Source: Glebionis coronaria (lineage: Eukaryota > Streptophyta > Magnoliopsida > Asterales > Asteraceae). From it: 64,000 nucleotides of DNA. Location: assembly GCA_025667525.1 (NCBI GenBank), contig CM046875.1, positions 287,202,140-287,266,139 of the forward strand, read 5' to 3'. Made by a program: the position numbers and the translations under genes. Each line of letters begins with the position of its first letter. The stretch's first letter is position 1. The notes beneath the pieces were generated by a model. The model did not search any database, was not told the origin of the DNA, and saw nothing but the letters and a program-made list of their open reading frames with translations. Positions 45,572 through 57,390 of this stretch are shown one piece after another.

Positions 45572-47631
45572 GTGTTGAACCAAAATCTTCAATCGAGGAA
45601 CCACCTATCCTTGAATTGAAAGATCTTCCTTCTCACCTTGAATACGCATTCTTGGAAGGTGATGCGAAGTTGCCGGTTATTATTGCAAAAGGTCTTGCTA
45701 ATGATGAAAAAACCGAGCTCTTGAAAGTTCTTAAGGCTCATAAAGGGGCAATTGCGTGGAAAATATCCGACATTAAGGGTATTGACCCAAAATTTTGTAC
45801 TCACAAGATTTTTATGGAGGAAGACTACAAACCCGCAATTCAAAGTCAAAGAAGGGTGAATCCCAAAATTCACGATGTCATTAAAAAGGAGGCCCTTAAA
45901 CTCCTTGACGCGGGAATGATTTATCCTATATCCGATAGCCCATGGGTGAGCCCAATCCATTGTGTCCCTAAAAAGGGAGGAATGACCGTTGTGCCAAATG
46001 AAAACAACGAGTTAATTCCCACTCGTGTTGTGACCGGTTGGAGGGTGTGTATTGACTACCGAAAGTTAAATGACGCCACTCGTAAAGACCACTTTCCTTT
46101 GCCCTTCATGGATCAAATGTTGGAGCGACTTGCGGGAAATGAATTCTATTGCTTTTTAGATGGTTTTTCCGGTTACTTTCAAATCCCTATCGACCCTCGT
46201 GATCAAGAAAAGACTACTTTTACGTGTCCTTATGGAACGTTCGCTTATCGTGGGATGCCTTTCGGACTTTGTAATGAACCCGGTACGTTTCAACGATGTA
46301 TGATGGCAATTTTTCACGATATGATCGAGAAGTTGATGGAAGTGTTTATGGATGACTTCTCGGTGTTTGGTAATTCATTCACGTCATGTTTATCTAATCT
46401 CGAACAAATGTTAAAACGTTGTGAAGAAATCAATCTTGTGCTTAATTGGGAAAAATGTCATTTCATGTGTAAACAAGGGATCGTCTTAGGACATAAGGTG
46501 TCGAAGGCGGGGATTGAGGTCGATAAAGCTAAGGTAGACGTCATCGCCAAGTTACCTCATCCCAAAACCGTTAAGGGAGTTAGGAGTTTCCTAGGCCACG
46601 CGGGCTTTTATCGTCGTTTCATCAAGGACTTTTCGAAAATCTCTCGTCCTATGACACACCTTCTCGAGAAGGATGCTCCTTTTAACTTCAATGAGGATTG
46701 TGTTAAGGCTTTCGAAACTCTCAAAAGAAAACTTACCGAAGCTCCCATTCTTGTTGCTCCTAATTGGGAATTACCCTTTGAAATCATGTGCGATGCAAGT
46801 GATTATGCTATAGGGGCCGTCTTAGGGCAACGATATGACAAGCATTTCCGTCCTATCCACTATGCTAGTAAGACGATGACCGAGGCTCAATTAAAGTACA
46901 CCACAACGGAAAAGGAATTCCTTGCCGTGGTCTATGCTTTTGAGAAATTCCGACCTTATCTCGTCTTAACTAAAAGCATCGTGTATACCGACCATTCGGC
47001 TATCAAGTATCTCTTAGCTAAGCAAGATGCTAAGCCGAGATTGCTTCGTTGGATGCTCCTCCTCCAAGAATTTGATGTCACCGTGCTTGACAAAAAAGGA
47101 GCCGAGAATCTAGCGGCCGATCATCTCTCTCGTCTAGAAGATCCTCACAAAGATGTTTTCGAGAACAAGGAAATCACCGAAACATTTCCTCTTGAGACTC
47201 TCGGTGTAGTGAATTCTAAAGACACCACCCCATTGTTTGCCGACATTGCAAATTACCATGCGGGCAATTTCATAATCAAGGGTATGACGACACAACAAAA
47301 ACGAAAATTCTTTCGTGACGTCAAGTTCTATTTTTGGGACGACCCTTATCTCTTTCGAGTTTGTGCGGATCAACTCGTTCGACGTTGTGTGTTTGGTGCC
47401 GAAGCTTCTAATATCCTTAGAGCTTGTCACGAGGGGCCCACGGGTGGTCACCACGGTGCTAATCTCACAGCTAAGAAAGTGTTCGATGCCGGTTTCTTTT
47501 GGCCTTCTATCTATCGTGATGCACACGCACTTGTGAAGTCGTGTGATTCGTGCCAACGTCAAGGAAAATCGTCTCAACGTGATGAAATGCCACAAAACAT
47601 AATTCAAGTATGTGAGATTTTCGACATATGA
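45559..47631 (+). pseudogene. RT, RNase H and integrase N-part, element G copy 2
   Basis: A 690-codon open stretch: [61 protein letters not shown] (MDD active site), [18 protein letters not shown]; RNase H with [25 protein letters not shown] and [19 protein letters not shown]; integrase HHCC domain ([27 protein letters not shown]). It ends at a TGA (47629-47631). Upstream part still belongs to the polyprotein; the start at 45559 is only where the frame opens. This is the best preserved RT in the window. Confidence 0.92.
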
Positions 47632-48519
47632 GGAATAGACTTTATGGGGCCGTTCCCATCGTCTCATGGCAACAAATATATCCTCGTCGCGGTGGACTAC
47701 CTTTCTAAGTGGGTGGAAGCTAAGGCTTTGCCTACTAATGATACTCGTGTGGTAGTGAAGTTTTTGAAGCAACTATTCTCTCGGTTCGGAACCCCTCGTG
47801 CTATTATAAGCGATCGTGGAACCCATTTTTGTAATGACCAATTCGAAAAGGTTCTAAAGAAATATGGAGTTACTCATCGTCTTTCTACGGCTTATCACCC
47901 GCAAAGGAGTGGACAAGTCGAGGTTTCGAACCGAGCTTTGAAGAGGATTTTAGAGAGGTCAATTGGAGAAAACCGTGCTTCATGGTCCGATAAACTTGAT
48001 GACGCTTTATGTGCCTTTAGGACCGCTTATAAGACACCTATCGGTTGCACTCCTTATAAGTTAGTCTATGGGAAGAATTGTCATTTGCCCATTGAGTTGG
48101 AGCACAAGGCATATTGGGCCCTTAAGCATGCAAATTTTAACTTGAAGACCGCGGGAGATCACCGGAAAATACAATTGAATGAATTGGATGAATTAAGAGA
48201 TAATGCTTATGAAAATTCATTAATTTTTAAAGAAAAGACTAAAAAGTTTCATGATTCAAAGATTAAAAACCGGGTTTTTAACGTTGGTGATCAAGTGTTG
48301 CTTTTTAACTCTCGTCTTAAGATATTTTCCGGAAAATTGAAATCTCGTTGGTCGGGTCCGTTCACCATTACACAAGTGTTTCCATATGGGACCATTGAGC
48401 TAGCTCAAGATGATGGTCCTAATTTCAAGGTGAATGGACATAGGCTTAAGCACTACTTTGGTGGGGAAATTCCTTCAATGGTTGCCCTCGACCAAGTCAC
48501 CTTCCCCAATGATAATTAG
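47632..48519 (+). pseudogene. Integrase core and C-terminus, element G copy 2
   Basis: Same frame as the RT segment, separated only by TGA 47629-47631. Catalytic residues are visible: DFMGPFPSS (first Asp), [12 protein letters not shown] (second Asp), [16 protein letters not shown] (Glu). The C-terminal domain has [14 protein letters not shown] and [15 protein letters not shown]. There is no chromodomain, as expected for Athila. It ends at TAG 48517-48519. Confidence 0.9.
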
Positions 48520-49025
48520 CATTGAGGGGATCGAGTCGAGCTCATGACTCGGTAATCAAAAACGAGGTGCCTCGTGGGGGAGATCCCATGCTTATCTTTT
48601 ATGCTTACTATTCACTAATAAGGGGACTTGTACCCTTTCAACTCGTTGTCTCGTGGTTGTTTGTGATTGTGTTATCTAGATCATCATCATCATCTACGAT
48701 TGAAGACTCTCGTGTTCGTTTACGTGAGCCTCCATCGTTCGTTTGAAGAAGTTTTTCACAAATCCATGACATGTCCTTTATTGTTCTAACAATTATCTTT
48801 TAGCATACTTAATAAACGGCTTTAGATATATTGTTGATCACCCTTTCCATGCTAGATCCTAAGCATTCGACTCTTCGTCTCTAGTATGGGGGTGCTCCAC
48901 CTTTTGACTCGAAACATTAAGGACAATGTTTACTTTTAGTATGGGGGGGTGAATAGGTACTTGCTTTGCTACGCCCTCACGCTTTCCAATTTTCAATGTT
49001 TTGTTTTGCTAATAAGGCTAAAAAT
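48520..49025 (+). other. Truncated 3' non-coding region of element G copy 2
   Basis: Post-stop hairpin (CGAGTC 48532-48537, GACTCG 48546-48551), polypurine-like AGTATGGGGG copies (about 48884 and 48938) and the AGGA hairpin (48912-48931, with one mismatched pair) are present. The sequence stops at GGCTAAAAAT, equivalent to 36517 in copy 1, and passes straight into element E. Confidence 0.75.
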
Positions 49026-49747
49026 CCGAAAAGGCCCTAACAAGGTATGAGGATGAATAGATCCAAGTCCAAAAATGAGGTGGATCGTTGTATATCAAAG
49101 TCCAAAGTAAAGATTGGAGAAAATGAAGAATTCGTGGTCCAAATATGAAGAATCTCTCAAAACTTCAAGTGAAGAAATTCCTATTATGAAGAGAAGACCA
49201 TTATTTCATGAACGTCTCTCAAGGTTTGAAGTATGAAGTCGCTGCCAAATATCGGTCCGAGAAAGGTCTCAAATCGCGAAATGAGTTATGCCAAGATATG
49301 AACTTTATGAGGTCCCAAGAAGCAGTTTTAAAAAATTTTGTCCTTTAGCTACCTATTGATTAAATCGTTCACTTTATTTTCAGACATAATAACTATCGAA
49401 ATAAGTCAACAATGTATCCTCGTGATCATTCAAGACAACAATAAAATATAAGAGATACACCTAGGAATAAGGGAGTCTAAGTAAATAATTAGCCCACATG
49501 AGTTCGTGTTAGTTTGCTAACTTATAATAACAATGATCTCGTTTTTAAGCTTGGTTTGGAGAAAGTGAAAACTTGAGGATGATGATTATTCATGACATTT
49601 CCAAAACCCAAGGTATGTTTTTGATTTCTTTACTTTGAATGTTTATAATTTTCTATCTCTTTAATAAAGGCCAACGTGGATTGATTATGATGGAAAATGT
49701 AATCTTGCTTTGTAACTAATGCATTGCATGAGGACATTGTAATGGTT
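49026..49747 (+). other. 3' non-coding region of element E, part 2
   Basis: Continues the part that ended at 26338: element A has GTCTATCCGAAAAGG uninterrupted at the equivalent place. Closest in detail to A (6601-7357). No ORF. Confidence 0.7.
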
Positions 49748-49761
49748 AAGTGTAGGGGATT
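49748..49761 (+). promoter_or_regulatory. Polypurine tract, element E
   Basis: AAGTGTAGGGGATT directly precedes the LTR start TGATAGGTGTG. Confidence 0.85.
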
Positions 49762-51475
49762 TGATAGGTGTGTAAACACTCATCCTTTTTACCACTTAAT
49801 TACAATTATAACCGGGCCAAAACGTGTATTTTATGTCATTTATGTCGGAATTATGCGTGGTTTGTGTTTTTGTTCTGATTTAGGACGAAAAGGTGAAAAG
49901 TGGAGAAAACACGGGCATTCGCGGGCTTTTATTGAAGAAAAAGATGAAAGACGAGGTCGAAAGATCAAGAGTGCGAAAAGAACGGAAGTCCAAGACCAAT
50001 TCTGAATATTTATCGAAGAAAAAGTCAAAAGACGGAAGTTTACTTAAAGCCGAAGAACTCAAGTCTAATTTATTGAAGAATTACAAGACGAGTTCAAAGA
50101 AATCCCGAGCCAAAAGTCATTAAAGTCCAAGATTTGAGAAGATTAAAAGGCTTAAGGACTAATGGTGCAATTAAGAGAAAGAAGAAAGAGGGAGGAAGCT
50201 TTCTAAGCTCCTCCCTAATCTCCCTATATATAGATTAGGTAGTTGTCATTTCATAGTTGTTGGTGGCTTGACAACCCACTCTTCCACCATTTTCATTTCC
50301 CTGCACTTTTATTTCTTGCACCTTAATTTCATGTAATGCATCTTTAAATTCCTTTCAATTCCAAGTAAGTTTACCTTTTGATTGTTGTTAATCTTCATCT
50401 TTTATTGTTAATCTCCTTCTACCTTTCTTGTTTGATTTGTTCTTTATCTTCATTGTTCATGTTCTTGAGTTTTTATTGTTTTGATCAAGTGGTTTTTGAT
50501 TGATTTGGCTTTATTTGTTAGTTTTGATGATTTGTTTTGATTGATTATTGTTAGTAGATCATTTGTGGTTGTTTTGGATTAATATTTTGGTGTGTTTTTG
50601 TTAGATTTGATTAAATTCATGTTTGGTTTTCATCCTACTGTTCTTTACTGTTTCCCAGAATTTCTGGATCACTGCCCTTTCCTTTTTATTCCGGATCAAC
50701 TAATTTGTTTGTGCTTCATTCGGAATAATAATTTATTCCGGATCAAGGTCTTTATTCGGAATACTTGTTATTCCGGATCAAGCTCCCTTATTCGGAATAC
50801 TTGTTATTCCGGATCAAGCTCCCTTATTCGGAATACTTGTTATTCCGGATCAAGCTCCCTTATTCGCAATACTTTACTATTCCGAATCAAGTCTTTTATC
50901 CGGAATATTGATTACTCTGGATAGAGTCTTTCATTCGGAATGTTAGGTTATTCCGGATAGAGCGTTTCATTCGGAATGTTCAAATATTCCGGATCAAGGT
51001 CTTTATTCCGAATCAACTTCTTTTCCCTTTTTATTCCGGATCAAGCAATATTCCGTATGAGCTGTTTATTCCGGATAAGCAATTATTCCGGATGAACATG
51101 TTTATTCCGGATGAAGGCTTTATTCCGAATGAGTTTTCCAGTTTTTAGTTTTAAGCTTTATTTTTCCCACCTTTTTCATTATTTTCATTTTTACTTGCTT
51201 TCCTTTTAGTTTAAGTTTAAGTGTGAGTTATTTACCTTTACTGCTTTTAATTTCTCGTCATTTACTTTTCGGCAAGTTTTAATCTTTCTTTGTTTCATCT
51301 TTTACCGTCTTTACTTTATTTTTATTGTTTCAAGTTTTTATTTTTCGTTAGTTTTAGACAACGACAACCCTTTCATTTGATTCACCAAGAACAACTAATC
51401 TCGCACATTTAACCGTGATCAATTCGAAGAGATACCGAGAAACGAACTTTTCAACTAGTAAAATCCCATACATTA
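49762..51475 (+). repeat. Element E 3' LTR
   Basis: 1714 bp, near-identical to 21481-23203. TATA at 50224-50233; 36-bp triplet at 50753-50860. Ends CCCATACATTA, followed by target copy TTCAT. The start hairpin has C to T on one arm, giving a G-U pair instead of breaking the stem. Confidence 0.85.
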
Positions 51476-52783
51476 TTCATGCAAGCTTCTATGGAGCATT
51501 CTATAATCACCTTTGGCTCCAAGAATATTTCTTTGGCTCCAAGCCAAACATTGTTGACCAAGCCTTAATTTCAAGCATAAATAATACCTTTGGGGTCATT
51601 GTAACATCTCACTTGAATCAATCTCATAAACAACTCCATTATTCATCAAGGGAATTCTCCCAACCTTGGTGAAGACACTAATTCCCGGATTTAATATTGG
51701 TGTGCTAAAAAGTGACATTTTTTGAGCTCCAATCATCAAAATAACCTTGCCAAACTCAAAGGGATCATCACCCTTATCATTGGTTGTGTTTCTTGAAGCC
51801 TAAATCACCACCAATCTTCACCAAACCTCTCCAAAACCTGCCTCAAATCTCAAATACGAATTTCCAAATACATAACCCGAAAGACCATAAAGAAACTTGT
51901 AGTCAATTGGAGTCTTAAGGATTGCTCTAAATTCTTCCATTCCATTTACTTATTGTAATCATACTTTGGGTAAACTCTTGTTATTTTTATTATGTTGAAC
52001 TCTATGTCATATGTTGAATGTTTGTTGATTAACATGATCATGGAGTAGTTTTCTTTACACTTGTTTGGATGATGTTATGACATGAGGATTGTTTATGTTT
52101 TATCATTGTATTGATCAATTTCATGTTATGTTTGAAATCCAATTGTGCTTAAGTTCCATTCCATTTGCTATTCATACTTGATTAGTTGTTGATGATTTCA
52201 TAGGTCGAAAGGGTTATCATTCACCAACTAGTTATAATCATTTTGTCTATGGATGATTATCTATTGTATTGACCATTTCTTTAGTGGTATGATTATGCAA
52301 AAGGAACCTAAGTGTGATTGTTAATGATTTTGTGAAACGACCGTGAATCAAACTCGTTAAACTAAACATAGTCTTGAATTGGTTAATTTGTCTTAATGCT
52401 TGATTTCATGGATGTATGATCTTTCGCGAGGGTTATATACCTTAAAATCAAAGATTAGAATTTGTGACCATCATCTTCTTTACTTGTAATCAATTTGTCA
52501 AAACCATCCTCATATGAAAAATCCAAATATTAGTGTTTTGTTGTTTAATTGTTAATTGTTACTTGTATGGTAATTTTGGGAGTGACAACCATCTTTACCA
52601 ATACCGTTACATTGTTAATTAGATTCTTTACAACCGAAAACACCCAAATCCCAGTGAACGACCTCGGCTTACCACAACAAGCTAGCTACAAACGAAAGGG
52701 TCATACTTGCCCGTGTGTTCTTAGCTTATCTGGTAATCCTTGTATAAATTTAAAACTTGTGTACACTCACAAAGAACGCATCA
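51476..52783 (+). repeat. Element D 5' LTR, second part
   Basis: Matches 57836-59204 and resumes exactly where 21480 stopped. Relative to the 3' LTR it lacks about 64 bases near 52535 (present at 58890-58955). Ends AACGCATCA, so TGAT...ATCA termini. Confidence 0.85.
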
Positions 52784-52789
52784 AGTTTT

Positions 52790-52803
52790 TGGCGCCGCTG
52801 CCG
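52790..52803 (+). promoter_or_regulatory. Primer-binding site, element D
   Basis: TGGCGCCGCTGCCG lies six bases after the LTR; tRNA-Asp type. Confidence 0.85.
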
Positions 52804-53012
52804 AGGATTTGCGTTTTGTGCTTTTTATGTTTTGAATCTTTGTTGCATATCGTGTATCGTTTAATCTCCTTAGCGCTTATTTGTTTTGTGCTTATTTGGT
52901 TTATTATCAAGTGTGTTTTAGATCAAGCTTTTTAGTGATTATTTCATCAACCCCAAAAATATTTTTTTAGAGTTGTTATTTTTAAGTTCTAAAAAAAATA
53001 AAAAATTCGATT

Positions 53013-53131
53013 TTGCCACCGGCAACAACACAAAAGAAGGCAAGTTGCCGACCGGCAAAAGCAAGTTGCCGTCGGCAACCCTTTCACAAAACCCACTTTG
53101 CTGGCCGGCACCCCAATCTTGCCGCCGGCAA
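53013..53131 (+). other. Cluster of GC-rich palindromes in element D leader
   Basis: Four inverted repeats of the form TTGCCN(1-3)GGCAA lie at 53013-53025, 53045-53058, 53066-53078 and 53119-53131, with GCCGGC at 53103-53108. Arms are kept while centres vary (ACC, GACC, GTC, GCC). They stand out against AT-rich surroundings between primer site and gag. Candidate RNA dimerisation or packaging region (inference). Confidence 0.55.
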
Positions 53132-53460
53132 ATCCTGAAATTTAAAAAAAAATTCCTCTTTTATTTTTAACCAAGCCTTACCCTAAACCGTTCCTAATTG
53201 TTCTTTTTAACTCGTTTTAACATCCTTTTTTCGAGTTTATAACCAATTATCCTTATCTGTCATATCCCACCCAACCATCATGTTTAATTATTTTGTTCCT
53301 CGTTCGTATTTCTATTCGCCCCGGTTTACTCCCAAACTCCGTGGATAGAACCCGAAGTCATTTGAACCATCCAGTTCGATTGATTGGTGCAATAATTTGT
53401 TTGCTTTTTCTTTCTTTTTATTGTTTCTTTACTTGTTTTATTAAAAAAAATAATAATAGT

Positions 53461-53602
<142 letters not shown>

Positions 53603-53608
53603 ATATTT

Positions 53609-55287
53609 TTGGTCTTATTTGTTTTATTTAGTTTATTTTTCTATGACGTTTTGCAAATCACTACGGTTTGTATAAACCCGCGTTCTTGGGGAAAACAACT
53701 TGTTCGTCCTTTCCAAAAGCTTAAACGTAAGATCAAAAATAGGACGACATCCAATAAAACACCAACCGTACCCCTTGAACTCGAATCACCCAAACCATAC
53801 ATCAAACCACCGTTCATCAAAGAATTTTTCGTTGTCGCCTCCAAAGACGACGTATTTGACACCGAAGTCGAGACGATATTTAAAAATCCATTACATATTG
53901 AAGGAATCTCATCCTATGAAACCGAATCTGATTCCTCAAACATTGTTACCATTGATCCCGATGATCAACCAATGTGGTCAAACACTAGGATAGTTGCTCT
54001 AACACCTAGTTCCTCTATTGTTCAAATCCTTATTTTAAACAATTTCACTATCACGAGTACCCACATGAAATGATTCGGGAGAAACAATTTGATGGACAAG
54101 TCCTATTCAATCCTCACCGACATGTTCTCGATTTTCTTGAGATTGGTACCCTTTTCCAATATGGTGAAAATCAAGAGGAAGCGATTAACTTGAGGACGTT
54201 CCCATTCTCATTAATCTGAGAAGCTAAGTCTTGGTTGAATGAAATTAAAGAAGGAACAATTACTTCGTGGGACGAATTAAGAAAACATTTTATTAGTCGA
54301 TTCTTTTCATCCGCAAAGTTTAAGCGTCTCCTAAACGACATTCATAACTTTCACCAACTTGATGACGAGACTCTCGTTGAAGCTTGGCTCCGAATGAAAC
54401 ATATGCTTCGCGCTTGTTATGGACATGATCTAACCACGAGAACGATAATTGAAACATTTTATCATGACTTAGAGGATCTAACTCAAGTATCTCTCGACGC
54501 CGGAGGAATCTTCCTCTACAATACTCCGAATGAAGCTTTCCAAATCCTCGAGGACAAGGTCTTTCTCAAGCTCGATTATTTGAAGGATTCTCATATCCAT
54601 CCCAAACCGAAAACCGTTGTTTCCACCGGTGGAAATAACATCATCTCCGATCACACCGTGTTGATGGAAAAATTCGAAGCTCGCGCTAGGCTTATCGATT
54701 CCCAATTCCTAATCATAAGGAATGAACTAAAAGATATGCGAGACGATCGTAAGGACGATCACGACTCACAAACCACCATGAAGGATGACACGCCGATGTG
54801 TGAACCTCATGAAGCAAATTATGTCGAAGAATATCACGACAAAAATTCAAGGAATTCACATTCACTATCTTACCCTAAACCCGAACCGTCCCATTCCTCA
54901 ATATCGACCGCGAGATATGACGACATACTCATCACAATCTCACCAAAAACCCGAAACCACACAGCCATGATCGAAGACTTGATGACAAACACTGATTGTG
55001 TCGAAAAGCAAATCCAACATACCAAGTCCCTTCCTCAAATCACCAACACCAAAACAAGATTCGATCTACCCTCTATCCGAAACGAGAGTGATAAGGGTGA
55101 TGTTGCTTTTATCGAGGAAGAAGAAGAAGAACCTATTCCAACCGTGCCAAAACCAAACACCATCATTTCAAACTCAACTTTTCCCAAGGATTGCGCCGTG
55201 CATATCCCAAACAAAAAGGAGAAGACATTTGAACATGATGCAATGTCGATTCATGACGTTGAGTTGAAATCAAGACGTTGGAAGTAG
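53609..55287 (+). pseudogene. gag: gag-like ORF of element D
   Basis: Only protein of D. The first frame (53609-54073) is basic then acidic ([22 protein letters not shown]); a frameshift near 54050 leads to a capsid-like domain: HVLDFLEIGTLFQYG, TGA at 54217-54219, then WDELRKHFISRFFSS, LVEAWLRMKHMLRACYGHDL, IIETFYHDLEDLTQ and TPNEAFQILEDK. The tail is Glu/His/Pro-rich with no clear zinc knuckle and no protease. The true start is uncertain: no good ATG is in frame near 53609. Confidence 0.7.
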
Positions 55288-57061
55288 AAGAAAGAAAGAG
55301 AGGGACGACAATTATGTGCCGAAGAATCCTTTCAAAGTTTGGACTATAAATGGATAAATGCTTTGGTTCAAAGATGATAATTATCAAAGTCAATGGCACC
55401 CAACCAAAGTTCCCCATCTTAACCGTATCATAAAAGAATCCTAAAATCGAGGGGAAGAGTCTAGCTAACGACTCAATAATAAATTAAGCACTTCTCGGGA
55501 GGCTACCCGTGCTTTAATTGTTTGTGTGTTTTATTTTGTGTGTTTTAGAATAAATGCATACACCCCAAAAGTATTTTTCTAACTTGGAAAATCATAAGTA
55601 TGAGGGGTGTACTTTGCTAGTAGTGTTTTTATATATTTTTGTGTGCTTGTTTGTTTGTTTGTTTTGTTTTGTTTGAATAAATGCAGCAATAAGTAATGGA
55701 GGATGCATACATGGAGAAGGAATGAAGTATCAAGAACCGATTGATCTCACAAGCTTATGGTGTAGCATCTTGTCATATGGAGATCAATTGTAATTTCTAA
55801 ACCCGGGAAGTTTCGTTTCTCTTTGACTATTTATTTATTTCCTCACTTTTCATGCTTTGAAGTTTATTTTTCACATTGAGTCCAATCCAAAACTTAAGTG
55901 TGAGGGGAAATAAATGGGAAAACGAAACCAATTTTTGTTATAAAAAAAAGAAAAAAAGGGGGAGAGTTTTTGTATACTTATTTGCCCTTAGGATTTAATT
56001 GTTTTCACACGCTTGTTTGTAAATATATTTTAATAATCGTCCACATGGTAAAAAAAAATTTATAATAAATTTTTTTATAAAATTTCATAAAAAATAAAAT
56101 AAAATAAAAGAAGTTGTAGTGAGATCACACTTGTGTGATGTAAGTGTTTATGCGTGACAAAGAGGCAACCTTAGGAATAAAACCCAAATCTCCTTTTCCG
56201 TTAACATTTTTTTAGCTAGTTACATCGATTAGCTAACCACACATATTAACCCTTTTATTAGCACTCTCGCTTAGTGCTAGATACCCTTAGAAAACCCGTA
56301 GAGCCATTCTTTTCTTTTTTGTTAAATCCACTAAAAAGAAAAAAATATATATAACCGTAAACCTTTGCCTAACCCATGTCGAAGTCTAAATGGTTGATGC
56401 TAGTTGCATTGTATGGTGGATCGTTTTTGATGATTTATAGTTGCCACACTTTGCCATATGTGTGTGCCATTCCCACAAAGATGCAGATTGATCACCTTTA
56501 TATTTGTATTTTTGGTGGTGTGTGCTTAAGAGAAGTGTGAGGGGAGCATGTGATGTATGTTAAAAAATGAAAAAAAAGAGGAGGAGGATGGGAAAAAAAA
56601 GAGAGAAAAAGAAAATAAGTCATCGAAAAAAAAGAGTAAAAAAATGATGAGAAAAATAGCCAATGAGCTATAATAAATTATGAAGAAGAAGGAAGAAGAA
56701 GTATGTTTAGATATCGATTTGCCAATGTGCTAAGACGTGATATGTGTATGTGTTGATCGATATATGTTGAATAAAGCTCGTGACTATGATCATTGTTGGG
56801 CTTTTAATTTGTTTAGTAACTAGCAACATGGGACTTAAACTTCTAACTTGTATATTCGTGATACACCTCTCATAAAATATCCCATGTCTTATCCATACCC
56901 CATTAATCCAAAGCCTTAACCTTACAACCCAATAAAAGTCCTCTTTAGATGTATATACGTGGTGCTCACGCCATTCAGTTTAATTTTGTTTGTAATTTGT
57001 AGCTTTGAATCTTATTTTTCTAACAATTTCATGCACTATGTGAAAAGTATTTTTCTTTGAT
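55288..57061 (+). other. 3' non-coding region of element D
   Basis: Post-ORF motif: GAGTC (55457-55461) with GACTC (55470-55474), then GCACTTCTCGGGAGGCTACC and its end CGTGC (55488-55512). Polypurine-like GTGTGAGGGG or similar copies lie at about 55598, 55892 and 56536. Purine-rich stretch at 56560-56700. Unlike A, E, F and G, it lacks the shared long 3' region. No ORF supported. Confidence 0.55.
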
Positions 57062-57370
57062 TTGCTTGAGGACAAGCAACCTCCTAAGTTTGAGGGGGTT
57101 TGCACCTTCAGAGTTTTATTAGTAAAAAAAACCCAAAAAGATTTTCTTTTACTTGCTTGAGGACAAGCAAACTCTTAAGTGTGAGGGGGTTTGCACCTTT
57201 AGCCATTTCTTATAAAAACCAAAAATATTTTCAACTTTTCATAGAATTTTCAATTTTTCATAAAATTTTAAAAAAATTATTTTCTTTTAGAACCTAGGTA
57301 GTTTCTAACTTTATTTTTATTTGCTTGAGGGCAAGCAAAGTTTTTCTTTTCCTTGCTCGAGGACGAGCAA
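57062..57370 (+). other. Four AGGA-loop hairpins before the 3' LTR of element D
   Basis: TTGCTTG-AGGA-CAAGCAA at 57062-57079 and 57153-57170; TTGCTTG-AGGG-CAAGCAA at 57321-57338; TTGCTCG-AGGA-CGAGCAA at 57353-57370. The last one has a paired change on both arms. Copies 1, 2 and 4 are each followed within 4-7 bases by a polypurine-like sequence (TTTGAGGGGG, GTGTGAGGGGG, and the true tract). Confidence 0.7.
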
Positions 57371-57374
57371 AACT

Positions 57375-57390
57375 TAAGTGTGAGGGGATT
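57375..57390 (+). promoter_or_regulatory. Polypurine tract, element D
   Basis: TAAGTGTGAGGGGATT directly precedes TGATAACG. Confidence 0.85.

Larger units (their letters stand above)
26339..49025 (+). mobile_element. Element G: Athila-type, LTR-internal-LTR-internal without third LTR
   Basis: LTR1 26339-30277, internal 1 30278-38175, LTR2 38176-42126, internal 2 42127-49025. The two LTRs and two internals are nearly identical. Internal 2 stops in its 3' non-coding region, about 1.65 kb before where its polypurine tract and third LTR should be, and joins element E directly. The full gag-protease-RT-RNase H-integrase set is present, but both copies are broken at different points. G is the youngest layer here. 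Confidence 0.88.
21481..51475 (+). mobile_element. Element E: RT-less, gag-less LTR retrotransposon, split by G
   Basis: It has a 5' LTR, primer site, one Cys-rich/acidic ORF, 3' non-coding region (interrupted by G at 26338/49026), polypurine tract and 3' LTR. It is inserted in the LTR of D with near-matching 5-bp duplications CTCAT (left) and TTCAT (51476-51480, right); the empty site in the other D LTR reads ATTCAT. LTRs are related to those of A and F. Confidence 0.8.

Noticed and set aside
47134..47772. 212-codon minus-strand frame opposite the G integrase
   Set aside because: It is the antisense shadow of the RT/integrase gene. The plus strand carries all family motifs.
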